Positions 1 to 6,228 of a stretch of 8,650 bases of DNA are shown here, in pieces; the stretch's first letter is position 1; each line of letters starts with the position of its first letter. The stretch spans positions 1-8,650 of the forward strand of contig JAEWWF010000413.1 in assembly GCA_023396465.1 (NCBI GenBank), given 5' to 3'. Origin of the DNA: Pseudomonadota bacterium. Lineage in GTDB: Bacteria > Pseudomonadota > Alphaproteobacteria > Rhodospirillales > Rhodospirillaceae. Below the pieces are notes generated by a model. It ran no database searches, was not told where the DNA came from, and was given only the letters and a program-made list of their open reading frames with translations. A program made the translations under genes and the position numbers.

Positions 1-1
1 G

Positions 2-331
2 CCCTCGGCCGGGCCGGTTGCGCTGACCCCGCTGCCCGAGGCGGAGGCGCCTCGTGACGGCACCGTCTCCCGTGTCTACATGACGGTGCGGCTGGCCAAG
101 GTCTCTGACGTCGACGGCAAAGAGGCGCCGGAGCCCATCGCCTTCCCGCGCCTGCCGGAGCGGGCGCCGCCGGTGCCGGTGCGCAGCGGCACCTTCCGTG
201 CCGCCGGGGGGCAGTGGATGGGCTATGAACCGCGTCTGCCAGCCTTCCCCGGCGACGGCCGTCCGCTCGACCCGGCGACGGTCGACCGTGACCTGTTCGG
301 CCTTGGCGCCGGCGACCGGACGGGAGGGTGA
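2..331 (+). CDS. C-terminal part of an unidentified protein (5' end outside window)
   Basis: An open frame runs from the left edge to a TGA at 329-331, giving about 109 C-terminal residues; an internal ATG at 80 is only one of several codons in this frame and there is no reason to take it as the start. The visible part has a short hydrophobic/charged stretch (VYMTVRLAKVSDVDG) followed by a tail rich in proline, arginine and glycine (for example PRLPERAPPVPVRSGTF) and then a low-complexity end. I do not recognise a domain. G/C third-position use resembles the downstream genes, which supports real coding. Its stop abuts tssA, so it is probably cotranscribed and may be another T6SS component or accessory protein, but that is inference from position only. 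A spurious extension of a non-coding frame cannot be fully excluded. Confidence 0.6.
   Translation, partial: PSAGPVALTPLPEAEAPRDGTVSRVYMTVRLAKVSDVDGKEAPEPIAFPRLPERAPPVPVRSGTFRAAGGQWMGYEPRLPAFPGDGRPLDPATVDRDLFGLGAGDRTGG
322..328 (+). promoter_or_regulatory. Ribosome binding site that favours the ATG start of tssA
   Basis: The purine run GGGAGGG lies 5 bases upstream of the ATG at 334. The alternative GTG start at 328 overlaps this run and would have no Shine-Dalgarno sequence at a usable distance. The site lies within the last codons of the preceding gene, consistent with translational coupling. Confidence 0.65.
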
Positions 332-333
332 GC

Positions 334-1641
334 ATGAACGCCAGCGATCCCATCCTCGCGCTGCACCGCAAGGTCGGCCTCGACATCACCGGTATCCTGC
401 GGGTGCTGCCGGAAGGCAATGGCGGTGGCGTCGATATTCGCTATGCGCCCGAGGTGGACACCCTGGCGGAGTTGCGGCGCGAGGATATCGGCGGCAGCCA
501 GGGAGTCTGGCAGACGGCGACCCCCAAGCGCGCCGATTGGAAGGCGGTGGTGCAGCAGGGATCGACGTTGCTCGCCACCCGGTCCAAGGATTTGCAGGTC
601 GCGGTGTGGGTGGTGCAGGCGGTGACGCGCCTGCACGGCATGAAGGGGCTGGCCGCCGGCCTCGACATGCTGGTCCGTCTGACCAACGAGTTCTGGCCCA
701 TGCTGTGGCCGCGCCCCGATGGCGACGACCTGGAACCGCGCATGGCGCCGTACTTCTGGCTCGACAGCCATGTGACGGCGGAAGTGTTGCAGGTGGAGGT
801 CACCGAGGCGCCGGACAACCGCCGCACCGGCCTGACCTTCCAGGAGATCGTCAAGGGCCGCAAGCTGCGCCAACTGGCCACCAACAACAGCCGCGCCTTC
901 GAGGAGGCGCTGTCCGAGGGGGAGATGTCCCCCGACGCCATCGGCGCCGTCGTCGAGGACAGCGGCGATCTGTTTTTCCTCAGCCTCGCCGCCGACGTGG
1001 CCTTCGCCCGCCGGGGGCTGACGCGGCTGCGCGACGCCCTCGACGTTTTGGGGCGGGCGGAGGCGCCGAGTTTCAGTGCCCTGACCCGCATCCTCGACGA
1101 TGTCGAGGCTTTCATTGGCGGCATCCTGTCCGAACGTGGGCTGGTGGCGCCGGGCGGCGGCGATGACCGCAGCGATGGCGGCACTGCCGCCGACTCTGAT
1201 GCCGACGAGGACGCCATGGCGCTCGACAATCCTTTCGGGGACGACGACAGCAATCCCTTCGCCGACGTGTTCGGCGATGACGACGGCGGGAGTGACGGGG
1301 ACGAGGCCGCCGGCGCGGCTCCGACCCGCTCCGTCGGCGGGCGGGCGGCGCGGCGGGCGGCGGCCGGCGAGGCCTTCGTGCTGCCGGCCATCGCCAATCG
1401 GGCGGAAGCCTACCGTCTGCTCGACCACGCGGCCGACTGGCTGCTGGAACACGAACCGCACAGCCCGGCGCCATACCTCGTGAAGCGGGCGGTGTCGTGG
1501 GAAAAGGCATCGCTGCGCGCGGTGCTGCTGGAACTCATGGCGCGTGGGGCCGACAGCGAGGGCATCCTCGAAGGCCTCGGCATCGACGAGGAGGGGCGGC
1601 CGGCGGCTGCCTCGCCGCGTCGGGGTGCCAGCTATGGATAG
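334..1641 (+). CDS. tssA: Type VI secretion protein TssA (ImpA-N family)
   Basis: TssA proteins contact the baseplate, tube and sheath and help start or organise T6SS tail assembly in the cytoplasm. The product is 435 residues from the ATG at 334. Residues about 35-150 match the ImpA N-terminal domain: DIRYAPEVDTLAELRRED, then W-containing VWQTATPKRADWKAV, a helical segment LQVAVWVVQAVTRLHGMKGL, and the signature LTNEFWPMLWPRPDGDD. Residues about 355-415 form a helical C-terminal domain of the shorter TssA class, with EAYRLLDHAADWLLEHEP followed by HSPAPYLVKRA. Between them, residues about 275-345 are a low-complexity acidic linker with two NPF-containing units near residues 299-318, followed by an Ala/Arg-rich stretch. 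The gene starts 2 bp after the stop of the upstream frame and is followed by the longest gap in the window. An earlier GTG at 328 would add two residues. Confidence 0.93.
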   Translation: MNASDPILALHRKVGLDITGILRVLPEGNGGGVDIRYAPEVDTLAELRREDIGGSQGVWQTATPKRADWKAVVQQGSTLLATRSKDLQVAVWVVQAVTRLHGMKGLAAGLDMLVRLTNEFWPMLWPRPDGDDLEPRMAPYFWLDSHVTAEVLQVEVTEAPDNRRTGLTFQEIVKGRKLRQLATNNSRAFEEALSEGEMSPDAIGAVVEDSGDLFFLSLAADVAFARRGLTRLRDALDVLGRAEAPSFSALTRILDDVEAFIGGILSERGLVAPGGGDDRSDGGTAADSDADEDAMALDNPFGDDDSNPFADVFGDDDGGSDGDEAAGAAPTRSVGGRAARRAAAGEAFVLPAIANRAEAYRLLDHAADWLLEHEPHSPAPYLVKRAVSWEKASLRAVLLELMARGADSEGILEGLGIDEEGRPAAASPRRGASYG

Positions 1642-1680
1642 GGGAACGATTAGGGAAAAGGGGGGTACACGAAAAACATG

Positions 1681-1714
1681 CTTCTGGTGAAGTGCTTCAA
1701 GCGGAAACTTGAAG
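1681..1714 (+). repeat. Overlapping inverted repeats upstream of tssB
   Basis: CTTCAAG (1695-1701) and CTTGAAG (1708-1714) are perfect 7-base inverted arms around a 6-base spacer. The left arm also pairs with the preceding TGAAG (1688-1692) around a 2-base centre, and CTTC at 1681-1684 pairs with GAAG at 1689-1692. So one short element, CTTC(AAG)/(CTT)GAAG, recurs four times in 34 bases with alternative pairings. It could be an operator for a dimeric regulator or alternative RNA hairpins in a leader; the sequence alone does not decide. Confidence 0.5.
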
Positions 1715-1738
1715 ACATCTTGTAGTCGGCTGGTTGTT

Positions 1739-1750
1739 CACCTTCGGGTG
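1739..1750 (+). other. Small TTCG-loop hairpin in the tssB leader
   Basis: CACC, TTCG, GGTG forms a 4-bp stem closed by C-G around a UUCG tetraloop, an unusually stable loop in RNA. It is not followed by a T-run, so it is not an intrinsic terminator. If the transcript starts upstream it could stabilise the 5' leader. With only four base pairs it may also be chance. Confidence 0.3.
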
Positions 1751-1793
1751 CTAATTCTCCGTCAATATTGCCGCACTGAATGGGAGCTCGACA

Positions 1794-2336
1794 ATGAGCG
1801 AGAGCACGCAGAAGAAACTCGATCGGGTACGCCCGCCGCGCGTCCAGATCACCTATGACGTCCACACCGGCGGCGCCATGGAAATGAAGGAGCTGCCGCT
1901 GGTGGTCGGCATCATGGCCGACCTGTCGGGCAAGCCCGAAAAGCCGCTGCCCAAGGTGAAGGACCGCAAGTTCGTCGAGATCGACCGCGACAACTTCAAC
2001 GATGTCCTGGCCGCCGCCGGTCCGCGCCTGGCCTATCAGGTGCCGAACCGTCTTCAGGAAGACGGCAGCAAGCTGAACGTCCTGCTGTCGTTTGGGGAAA
2101 TCGACGACTTCGAGCCGCTCCAGGTGATCAAGCAGGTGCCCAGCCTGAACCGCCTGCTGGAAGCCCGCCAGCGTCTGAGCGACCTGCTCGGCAAGCTCGA
2201 TGGCAACGACGAACTGGGCGGCATGCTCAACGACGTCGTCGCCAGCACCGAACAGCAGAAGGAGCTGCGTGGCCTGCTCGGCGACAGCGGCACGGATGCC
2301 GACGGCGGTGACGCCGAGCCGGCCGCCGACGCCTGA
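1794..2336 (+). CDS. tssB: T6SS contractile sheath small subunit TssB (VipA/ImpB)
   Basis: TssB pairs with TssC to build the contractile sheath around the Hcp tube in the cytoplasm. The 180-residue product has the usual family length and features: a basic N-terminus, the strand RVRPPRVQITYDVHTGG (residues 11-27), then LPLVVGIMADLSGKPEKPLP (34-53) and the motif DRKFVEIDRDNFNDVL that marks ImpB/VipA proteins. The helical C-terminal half (LNRLLEARQRLSDLLGKLDGN) is followed by a short acidic Asp/Gly/Ala tail, probably disordered. The ATG start is supported by GGGAG at 1782-1786. The gene follows the 152-bp leader and is followed 48 bp later by tssC, its obligate partner. Confidence 0.97.
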   Translation: MSESTQKKLDRVRPPRVQITYDVHTGGAMEMKELPLVVGIMADLSGKPEKPLPKVKDRKFVEIDRDNFNDVLAAAGPRLAYQVPNRLQEDGSKLNVLLSFGEIDDFEPLQVIKQVPSLNRLLEARQRLSDLLGKLDGNDELGGMLNDVVASTEQQKELRGLLGDSGTDADGGDAEPAADA

Positions 2337-2384
2337 CGCCGCCGCCGCTCCCGTGGCCGCGCATCCAATCGAAAGGGTATCGCC

Positions 2385-3857
2385 GTGAGCACAGAGAACA
2401 GCGTTCAGAGCGCCGAGAGCACGAGCATTCTCGATCGCATGATGACCGAGGGCAAGCTGGCCCGCGAAGAGTCCCAGCGCCCCTATGCCCGTGATCTGAT
2501 CGCCGAATTCGTCGATCAGGTTCTGGCCGAAACCGGCGAGGCCAGCCAGACCGACGTGGTCGAGCTGATCAACGCCCGCATCGCCCAGATCGACGAGCTG
2601 ATCAGCCTTCAGCTCAATGAAGTGCTGCATCACCCGGACTTCCAGCGTCTGGAAGGCACCTGGCGGGGCATGCACTACCTGGTGTTCAACACCGAAACCT
2701 CCACCCGCCTGAAGCTGCGCGTCTTCAACGCCACCAAGGCGGAGGTCCTGAAGGACCTGGAGAAGGCGGTGGAGTTCGACCAGAGCGCCCTGTTCAAGAA
2801 GATCTACGAAGAAGAATACGGCACGCTCGGCGGCACGCCCTACGGCCTGCTGGTCGGCGACTACGAGTTCGGCCGTCATCCGCAGGACGTGGCGCTGCTT
2901 GAGAAGATTTCCAACGTCGCCGCGGCGGCCCACGCGCCCTTCGTGGCCGGTGCCAGCCCGCTGCTGTTCGACATGGAAAGCTTCACCGAACTGGGGCAGC
3001 CGCGCGATCTCGCCAAGATTTTCGAGAGCGCCGAGCTGATCAAGTGGCGGTCGTTCCGTGACAGCGAAGACAGCCGCTATGTCTCGCTCGCCATGCCGCA
3101 TATCCTGCTGCGCCTGCCCTACGGGCCGGACACCAAGCCGGTGGAAGGCGTCAACTTCGTCGAGGACACCGACGGCACCGACCACGGCAAGTACCTGTGG
3201 GGCAATGCCGCCTGGGCGCTCGCCCTGCGCATCACCACCGCCTTCGCCAAGCACGGCTGGATGGCGGCGATCCGCGGCGTCGAGGGCGGCGGCAAGGTCG
3301 AGGGGCTGCCGGTCCACACCTTCAAGACCGACGAAGGCGACATCGCGCTGAAGTGCCCGACCGAGATCGCCATCACCGATCGTCGGGAAAAGGAACTCAG
3401 CGACCTTGGCTTCATCGCCCTGGTTCACTGCAAGAACACGGACTATGCGGCGTTCTTCGGTGGCCAGACCTGCAACAAGCCGAAGGTCTACAACACCAAT
3501 GAAGCCAACGCCAACGCCCGTGTCTCGGCGATGCTTCCCTATGTTCTCGCCGCCAGCCGTTTCGCCCATTACATCAAGGTGATGATGCGCGATAAGATCG
3601 GGTCTTTCATGACCCGTGGCAACGTCGAGAACTACCTGAACACCTGGATGGCCAACTACATCCTGCTGGACGACGATGCCCCGCAGGGCACCAAGGCCCG
3701 CTATCCGCTGCGGGAAGGCCGGGTCGACGTCTACGACGTGCCGGGCCGTCCGGGCGTCTACCGCGCCAACGTGTTCCTGCGCCCGCACTTCCAGCTGGAA
3801 GAACTGTCGGCATCCATTCGTCTGGTGGCCGAACTGCCGGCCGCCGGCGCTCAGTAA
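2385..3857 (+). CDS. tssC: T6SS contractile sheath large subunit TssC (VipB/ImpC)
   Basis: TssC forms the bulk of the T6SS sheath and is the substrate that ClpV pulls out of contracted sheaths. The product is 490 residues, the usual length. Diagnostic segments are LEGTWRGMHYLVFNTET in the N-terminal part, WRSFRDSEDSRYVSLAMP from residue 221, PTEIAITDRREKELSDLGF from residue 325, and MLPYVLAASRFAHYIKVMM from residue 383. The C-terminal end (VDVYDVPGRPGVYRANVFLRP) supplies the strands that interlock neighbouring subunits. An N-terminal helix near residues 14-25 (SILDRMMTEGKL) sits where the ClpV-binding helix of VipB lies in the known family; this is inferred from position. Translation starts at GTG 2385, with AGGG at 2374-2377 as ribosome binding site. 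hcp follows 21 bp downstream. Confidence 0.98.
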   Translation: MSTENSVQSAESTSILDRMMTEGKLAREESQRPYARDLIAEFVDQVLAETGEASQTDVVELINARIAQIDELISLQLNEVLHHPDFQRLEGTWRGMHYLVFNTETSTRLKLRVFNATKAEVLKDLEKAVEFDQSALFKKIYEEEYGTLGGTPYGLLVGDYEFGRHPQDVALLEKISNVAAAAHAPFVAGASPLLFDMESFTELGQPRDLAKIFESAELIKWRSFRDSEDSRYVSLAMPHILLRLPYGPDTKPVEGVNFVEDTDGTDHGKYLWGNAAWALALRITTAFAKHGWMAAIRGVEGGGKVEGLPVHTFKTDEGDIALKCPTEIAITDRREKELSDLGFIALVHCKNTDYAAFFGGQTCNKPKVYNTNEANANARVSAMLPYVLAASRFAHYIKVMMRDKIGSFMTRGNVENYLNTWMANYILLDDDAPQGTKARYPLREGRVDVYDVPGRPGVYRANVFLRPHFQLEELSASIRLVAELPAAGAQ

Positions 3858-3878
3858 TCCCATCGGAGTTAGAGAAAG

Positions 3879-4370
3879 ATGGCACAGGTAATTCTCGAAA
3901 TCCCGTCCATCAAGGGCGAGTGCGCGGTCGAGGGCTACGAGGGCAAGATCCTGTGCGACACCCTGTCGCACGACATGGAAATCGAAGTCGAAATGACCTC
4001 GAACGCCCGCCGTACCGTCCACATCCCGACGGTCAATAACTTCGTCCTGTCCCGCAAGTGGGACGCGGCGTCGGTGAAGCTGATCGCCAACATGCTGCGC
4101 GCCACCGTCGACAGCCAGGCGTGGAAGATCATCTGCCTCAAGGGCCTGGGCGAGGAAGCGGCGATGCAGAAGCCGTTCCTGACCGTGGAACTGGAGAAGC
4201 CGATCTTCTCGAAGTACAGCCTGGAAGTGAACGAAGGCGACACCACCGAGAACCTTGAAATCAATGCGGTGGTCGTCAGCTGGACTTACGAGGAATACGG
4301 CACCGATCAGAAGAAGACCGGTAACTACTCGGTCAAGTTCGACACCATCTCCGGCAAGGTCGGAGAGTGA
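3879..4370 (+). CDS. hcp: T6SS tube protein Hcp (TssD)
   Basis: Hcp stacks as hexameric rings to form the inner tube that is expelled by sheath contraction, and it is itself secreted and carries some effectors. The 163-residue product is a typical single Hcp1-family beta barrel: IPSIKGECAVEGYEGKI near residues 8-24, then the strands HDMEIEVEMTSNARRTVHIP (31-50), the helix WDAASVKLIANMLRATVD, and a C-terminal strand set ending YSVKFDTISGKVGE. No extra C-terminal effector domain is fused. A GGAG at 3865-3868 lies 10 bases before the ATG, with a second purine-rich stretch closer. It follows tssC by 21 bp and is followed by a strong hairpin, which suits a product needed in far larger amounts than the baseplate proteins downstream. 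Confidence 0.97.
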   Translation: MAQVILEIPSIKGECAVEGYEGKILCDTLSHDMEIEVEMTSNARRTVHIPTVNNFVLSRKWDAASVKLIANMLRATVDSQAWKIICLKGLGEEAAMQKPFLTVELEKPIFSKYSLEVNEGDTTENLEINAVVVSWTYEEYGTDQKKTGNYSVKFDTISGKVGE

Positions 4371-4377
4371 GTCAGGG

Positions 4378-4408
4378 GTGCTCCCGCCGCATCGGGCGGC
4401 GGGAGCAC
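4378..4408 (+). other. 13-bp perfect hairpin between hcp and tssF (possible attenuator or mRNA stabiliser)
   Basis: GTGCTCCCGCCGC (4378-4390) and GCGGCGGGAGCAC (4396-4408) are perfect inverted arms separated by the 5-base loop ATCGG. The structure starts 8 bases after the hcp stop codon. It is followed by pyrimidine-rich DNA (TCCTCTACCTCTTC) but not by a T-run, so it is not a classical intrinsic terminator. Its likely effects are partial termination or protection of the upstream mRNA 3' end, lowering tssFGH relative to hcp. That role is inference. Confidence 0.75.
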
Positions 4409-4434
4409 ATCCTCTACCTCTTCAAGGCGATAGA

Positions 4435-6228
4435 ATGCGGCGCGAAGACCTGTTTTCCCATTACGAGCGGGAACTTCTCTACCTGCGCCGGGCCGGCGAA
4501 GGGTTTGCGCGCGCTTATCCCAAGGTCGCCAAGCGTCTGGCCCTTGGTCCCGAAGCCGCCGGTGATCCGCATGTCGAGCGGTTGATCGAGTCCTTCGCGT
4601 TCCTCACCGCCCGCGTCCAGATGAACCTGGACCGGCAGTTCCCGGTGTTCACCGACGCCCTGCTGAACATCCTTTACCCGCACCTGTCGGCACCGGTGCC
4701 GTCGTGCGGCATTGCCCGGCTGGTCCCCGACGGTGACGCCGGACAGCTCACCGAGGGGCATACCTTGCCGCGCGGCACCGAACTGGTGGCGGCGGCTGGC
4801 GAGGATGCCCGCTGCCGCTTCACCACCACGGCGCCGCTGACCCTGTGGCCGGTGGAGGTGGTGGAAACGGCCGCCCAGGTGCCCGACGGCACCCCGTTCG
4901 AGGACGACGCCGGGATCGCCGGTGTCATCCGCATCGAGATCGAGGCCCGCGGCGTGCCGCTGGGCGAGACCGGCCTGCGCCGTCTGCGGCTGTTCGTGAA
5001 CGCCGAGCCGACGGTGGCGGCGGCCATGTACGAAGCCCTGACCTGCCACGTCCGGCAGGCGGTGGTGCGCTGCGCCGACGTTCCCGACCTGCGCCTGCGT
5101 GGCGCCGGCATCGTCCAGCCGGCCGGCTTCGGAGCGGACGAAACCCTGCTGCCGGTGCCGCCCAACAGCCACCCGGCCTATGCCCTGTTGCAGGAATATT
5201 TCGCCTTCCCGCAGAAGTTCCTGTTCCTTGATGTCGTGCTGCCGGCCGGAGCCTTGAGCGGTGGGCGGGCGACCCTGCTGCTCGGCCTGTCGCAGCCGTT
5301 GCCCCGCCGCCTGCGGCTGCGCGGCGATACCCTGCTCACCGGCTGCGTGCCGGTGGTCAACCTGTTCCGCCGTATCGCCGAGCCGATCCGTCTCGACCAG
5401 CGGCGCACCAGCTATCTTGTCACCGCCGATGCCCTGCGCGACCGCATCACCGAGGTCTATTCGGTGCTCGACGTCGCCGGCATTCGTGACGATGGCACCC
5501 AGGTGCGCTACGTGCCGCTGTTTTCCACCCGCCACGCGTTGGCCGGGGCGGAGCCGGAAGCGTTCTGGTTCAGCACCCGTGGCGCCGGCCTGCGGCAGGA
5601 TCGGCCGGGGACGGATACGTGGCTCAGTCTCAGCGATCTGGCTTTCGATCCGGTGCTGCCGGCGGCGGAGACGCTGCTGGTGACGACACTCTGCACCAAC
5701 CGCAGCCTCGCCGAGGAGGTGCCCGCCAAGGCGGCCCTGTATCTGGAGGACGCGGCGCCAGTGGGCAGCGCCATGCTGCTCTACAAGCCGACCATTCCAC
5801 GCTACCGCAGCGGCAGCGGCGAAACCTCGTGGCGGCTGGTCAGCCAGATGGCGCTCAACCATCTGAGTTTGGTGTCCGGCCCGGAGGCGCTGACGGCGCT
5901 TCAGGAAATCCTGACCCTTCACACCCTCGACGACCCCGCCGCCCGCATGCAGGTCAGTTCCCTGCGCGGGTTGGAGGTGCGTCCCACGGTGCAGCGCGTC
6001 GGCCAGGATGCCTGGCGTGGCTTCTGCCGTGGCCTGCTGGTCACCATCGACGTCGATGAACGGGGCTTCGTCGGCGCGAGCCCGCTCGTCTTCGGCGAGG
6101 TTCTGTCCCGCTTCCTCGGGCTTTACGCCTCCCTGAACAGTTTCGTGCAACTGCGCTTCCGGTCCTTGCAGCGCGGTGGAGAGTGGCGCACATGGCCGTC
6201 CATTTCCGGCGACCAGCACGTCCTCTGA
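4435..6228 (+). CDS. tssF: T6SS baseplate wedge protein TssF (ImpG/VasA)
   Basis: TssF is the large baseplate wedge subunit; two copies pair with one TssG and, with TssK and TssE, surround the spike. The product is 597 residues from ATG 4435, close to the usual length. The N-terminus is typical: MRREDLFSHYERELLYLRR, then FARAYPKVAKRL (24-35), DPHVERLIESFAFLTARV (44-61) and FPVFTDALLNILYPHLSAP (69-87). Later family segments include FPQKFLFLDVVLPAG and PVVNLFRRIAEPI, and the end is RGGEWRTWP. An in-frame ATG at 4255 was rejected because it lies inside hcp and the added residues match nothing. AAGG at 4424-4427 serves as ribosome binding site, just after the hairpin. The 3' end overlaps tssG by 37 bp. 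Confidence 0.96.
   Translation: MRREDLFSHYERELLYLRRAGEGFARAYPKVAKRLALGPEAAGDPHVERLIESFAFLTARVQMNLDRQFPVFTDALLNILYPHLSAPVPSCGIARLVPDGDAGQLTEGHTLPRGTELVAAAGEDARCRFTTTAPLTLWPVEVVETAAQVPDGTPFEDDAGIAGVIRIEIEARGVPLGETGLRRLRLFVNAEPTVAAAMYEALTCHVRQAVVRCADVPDLRLRGAGIVQPAGFGADETLLPVPPNSHPAYALLQEYFAFPQKFLFLDVVLPAGALSGGRATLLLGLSQPLPRRLRLRGDTLLTGCVPVVNLFRRIAEPIRLDQRRTSYLVTADALRDRITEVYSVLDVAGIRDDGTQVRYVPLFSTRHALAGAEPEAFWFSTRGAGLRQDRPGTDTWLSLSDLAFDPVLPAAETLLVTTLCTNRSLAEEVPAKAALYLEDAAPVGSAMLLYKPTIPRYRSGSGETSWRLVSQMALNHLSLVSGPEALTALQEILTLHTLDDPAARMQVSSLRGLEVRPTVQRVGQDAWRGFCRGLLVTIDVDERGFVGASPLVFGEVLSRFLGLYASLNSFVQLRFRSLQRGGEWRTWPSISGDQHVL
6178..6183 (+). promoter_or_regulatory. Ribosome binding site that favours the ATG start of tssG
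   Basis: GGAGAG lies 8 bases before the ATG at 6192, inside the end of tssF. The alternative GTG at 6183 overlaps this site and would lack one of its own, so the ATG is preferred. Confidence 0.6.

Larger units (their letters stand above)
1642..1793 (+). promoter_or_regulatory. tssA-tssB intergenic region, probable promoter/leader of tssBC-hcp
   Basis: This 152-bp gap is the only sizeable non-coding stretch. By hand count positions 1651-1790 are about 49% GC, clearly lower than the surrounding genes. It contains overlapping inverted repeats (1681-1714), a small hairpin with a TTCG loop (1739-1750) and a ribosome binding site GGGAG at 1782-1786, 7 bases before the tssB ATG. I looked for a sigma-54 element with GG and GC at -24/-12 spacing and for a well spaced -35/-10 pair and found neither convincingly. 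The promoter call therefore rests on length, base composition and position, and the transcription start is unknown. Confidence 0.5.

Noticed and set aside
198..1166. A 322-codon plus-strand frame overlapping tssA
   Set aside because: It is in a different frame from tssA, rich in Arg/Gly/Ala/Pro without domain features, and overlaps a gene with clear ImpA-N motifs.
1694..1760. Sigma-54 or sigma-70 promoter in the tssA-tssB gap
   Set aside because: No GG/GC pair with -24/-12 spacing and no -35/-10 pair with 16-18 bp spacing was found; weak matches such as TTGTTC (1734) and TAATTC (1752) are only 12 bp apart.
1650..4022. A 790-codon open frame on the minus strand opposite tssB, tssC and part of hcp
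   Set aside because: It lies antisense to three well-identified genes. Long antisense frames are expected where GC-rich codon bias removes stops; its protein is His/Gln/Gly/Ala-rich and matches no family I know. The same applies to minus-strand frames at 223-1461, 4414-6219, 6123-7013 and 7043-8614.
4378..4408. Intrinsic transcription terminator after hcp
   Set aside because: The stem is strong but no T-run follows, and tssF, tssG and clpV continue in the same direction without another obvious promoter.
4255..4434. An upstream in-frame ATG that would extend TssF by 60 residues
   Set aside because: It lies within hcp in another frame, spans the hairpin, and the added residues are not TssF-like; the family N-terminus begins at the ATG at 4435.
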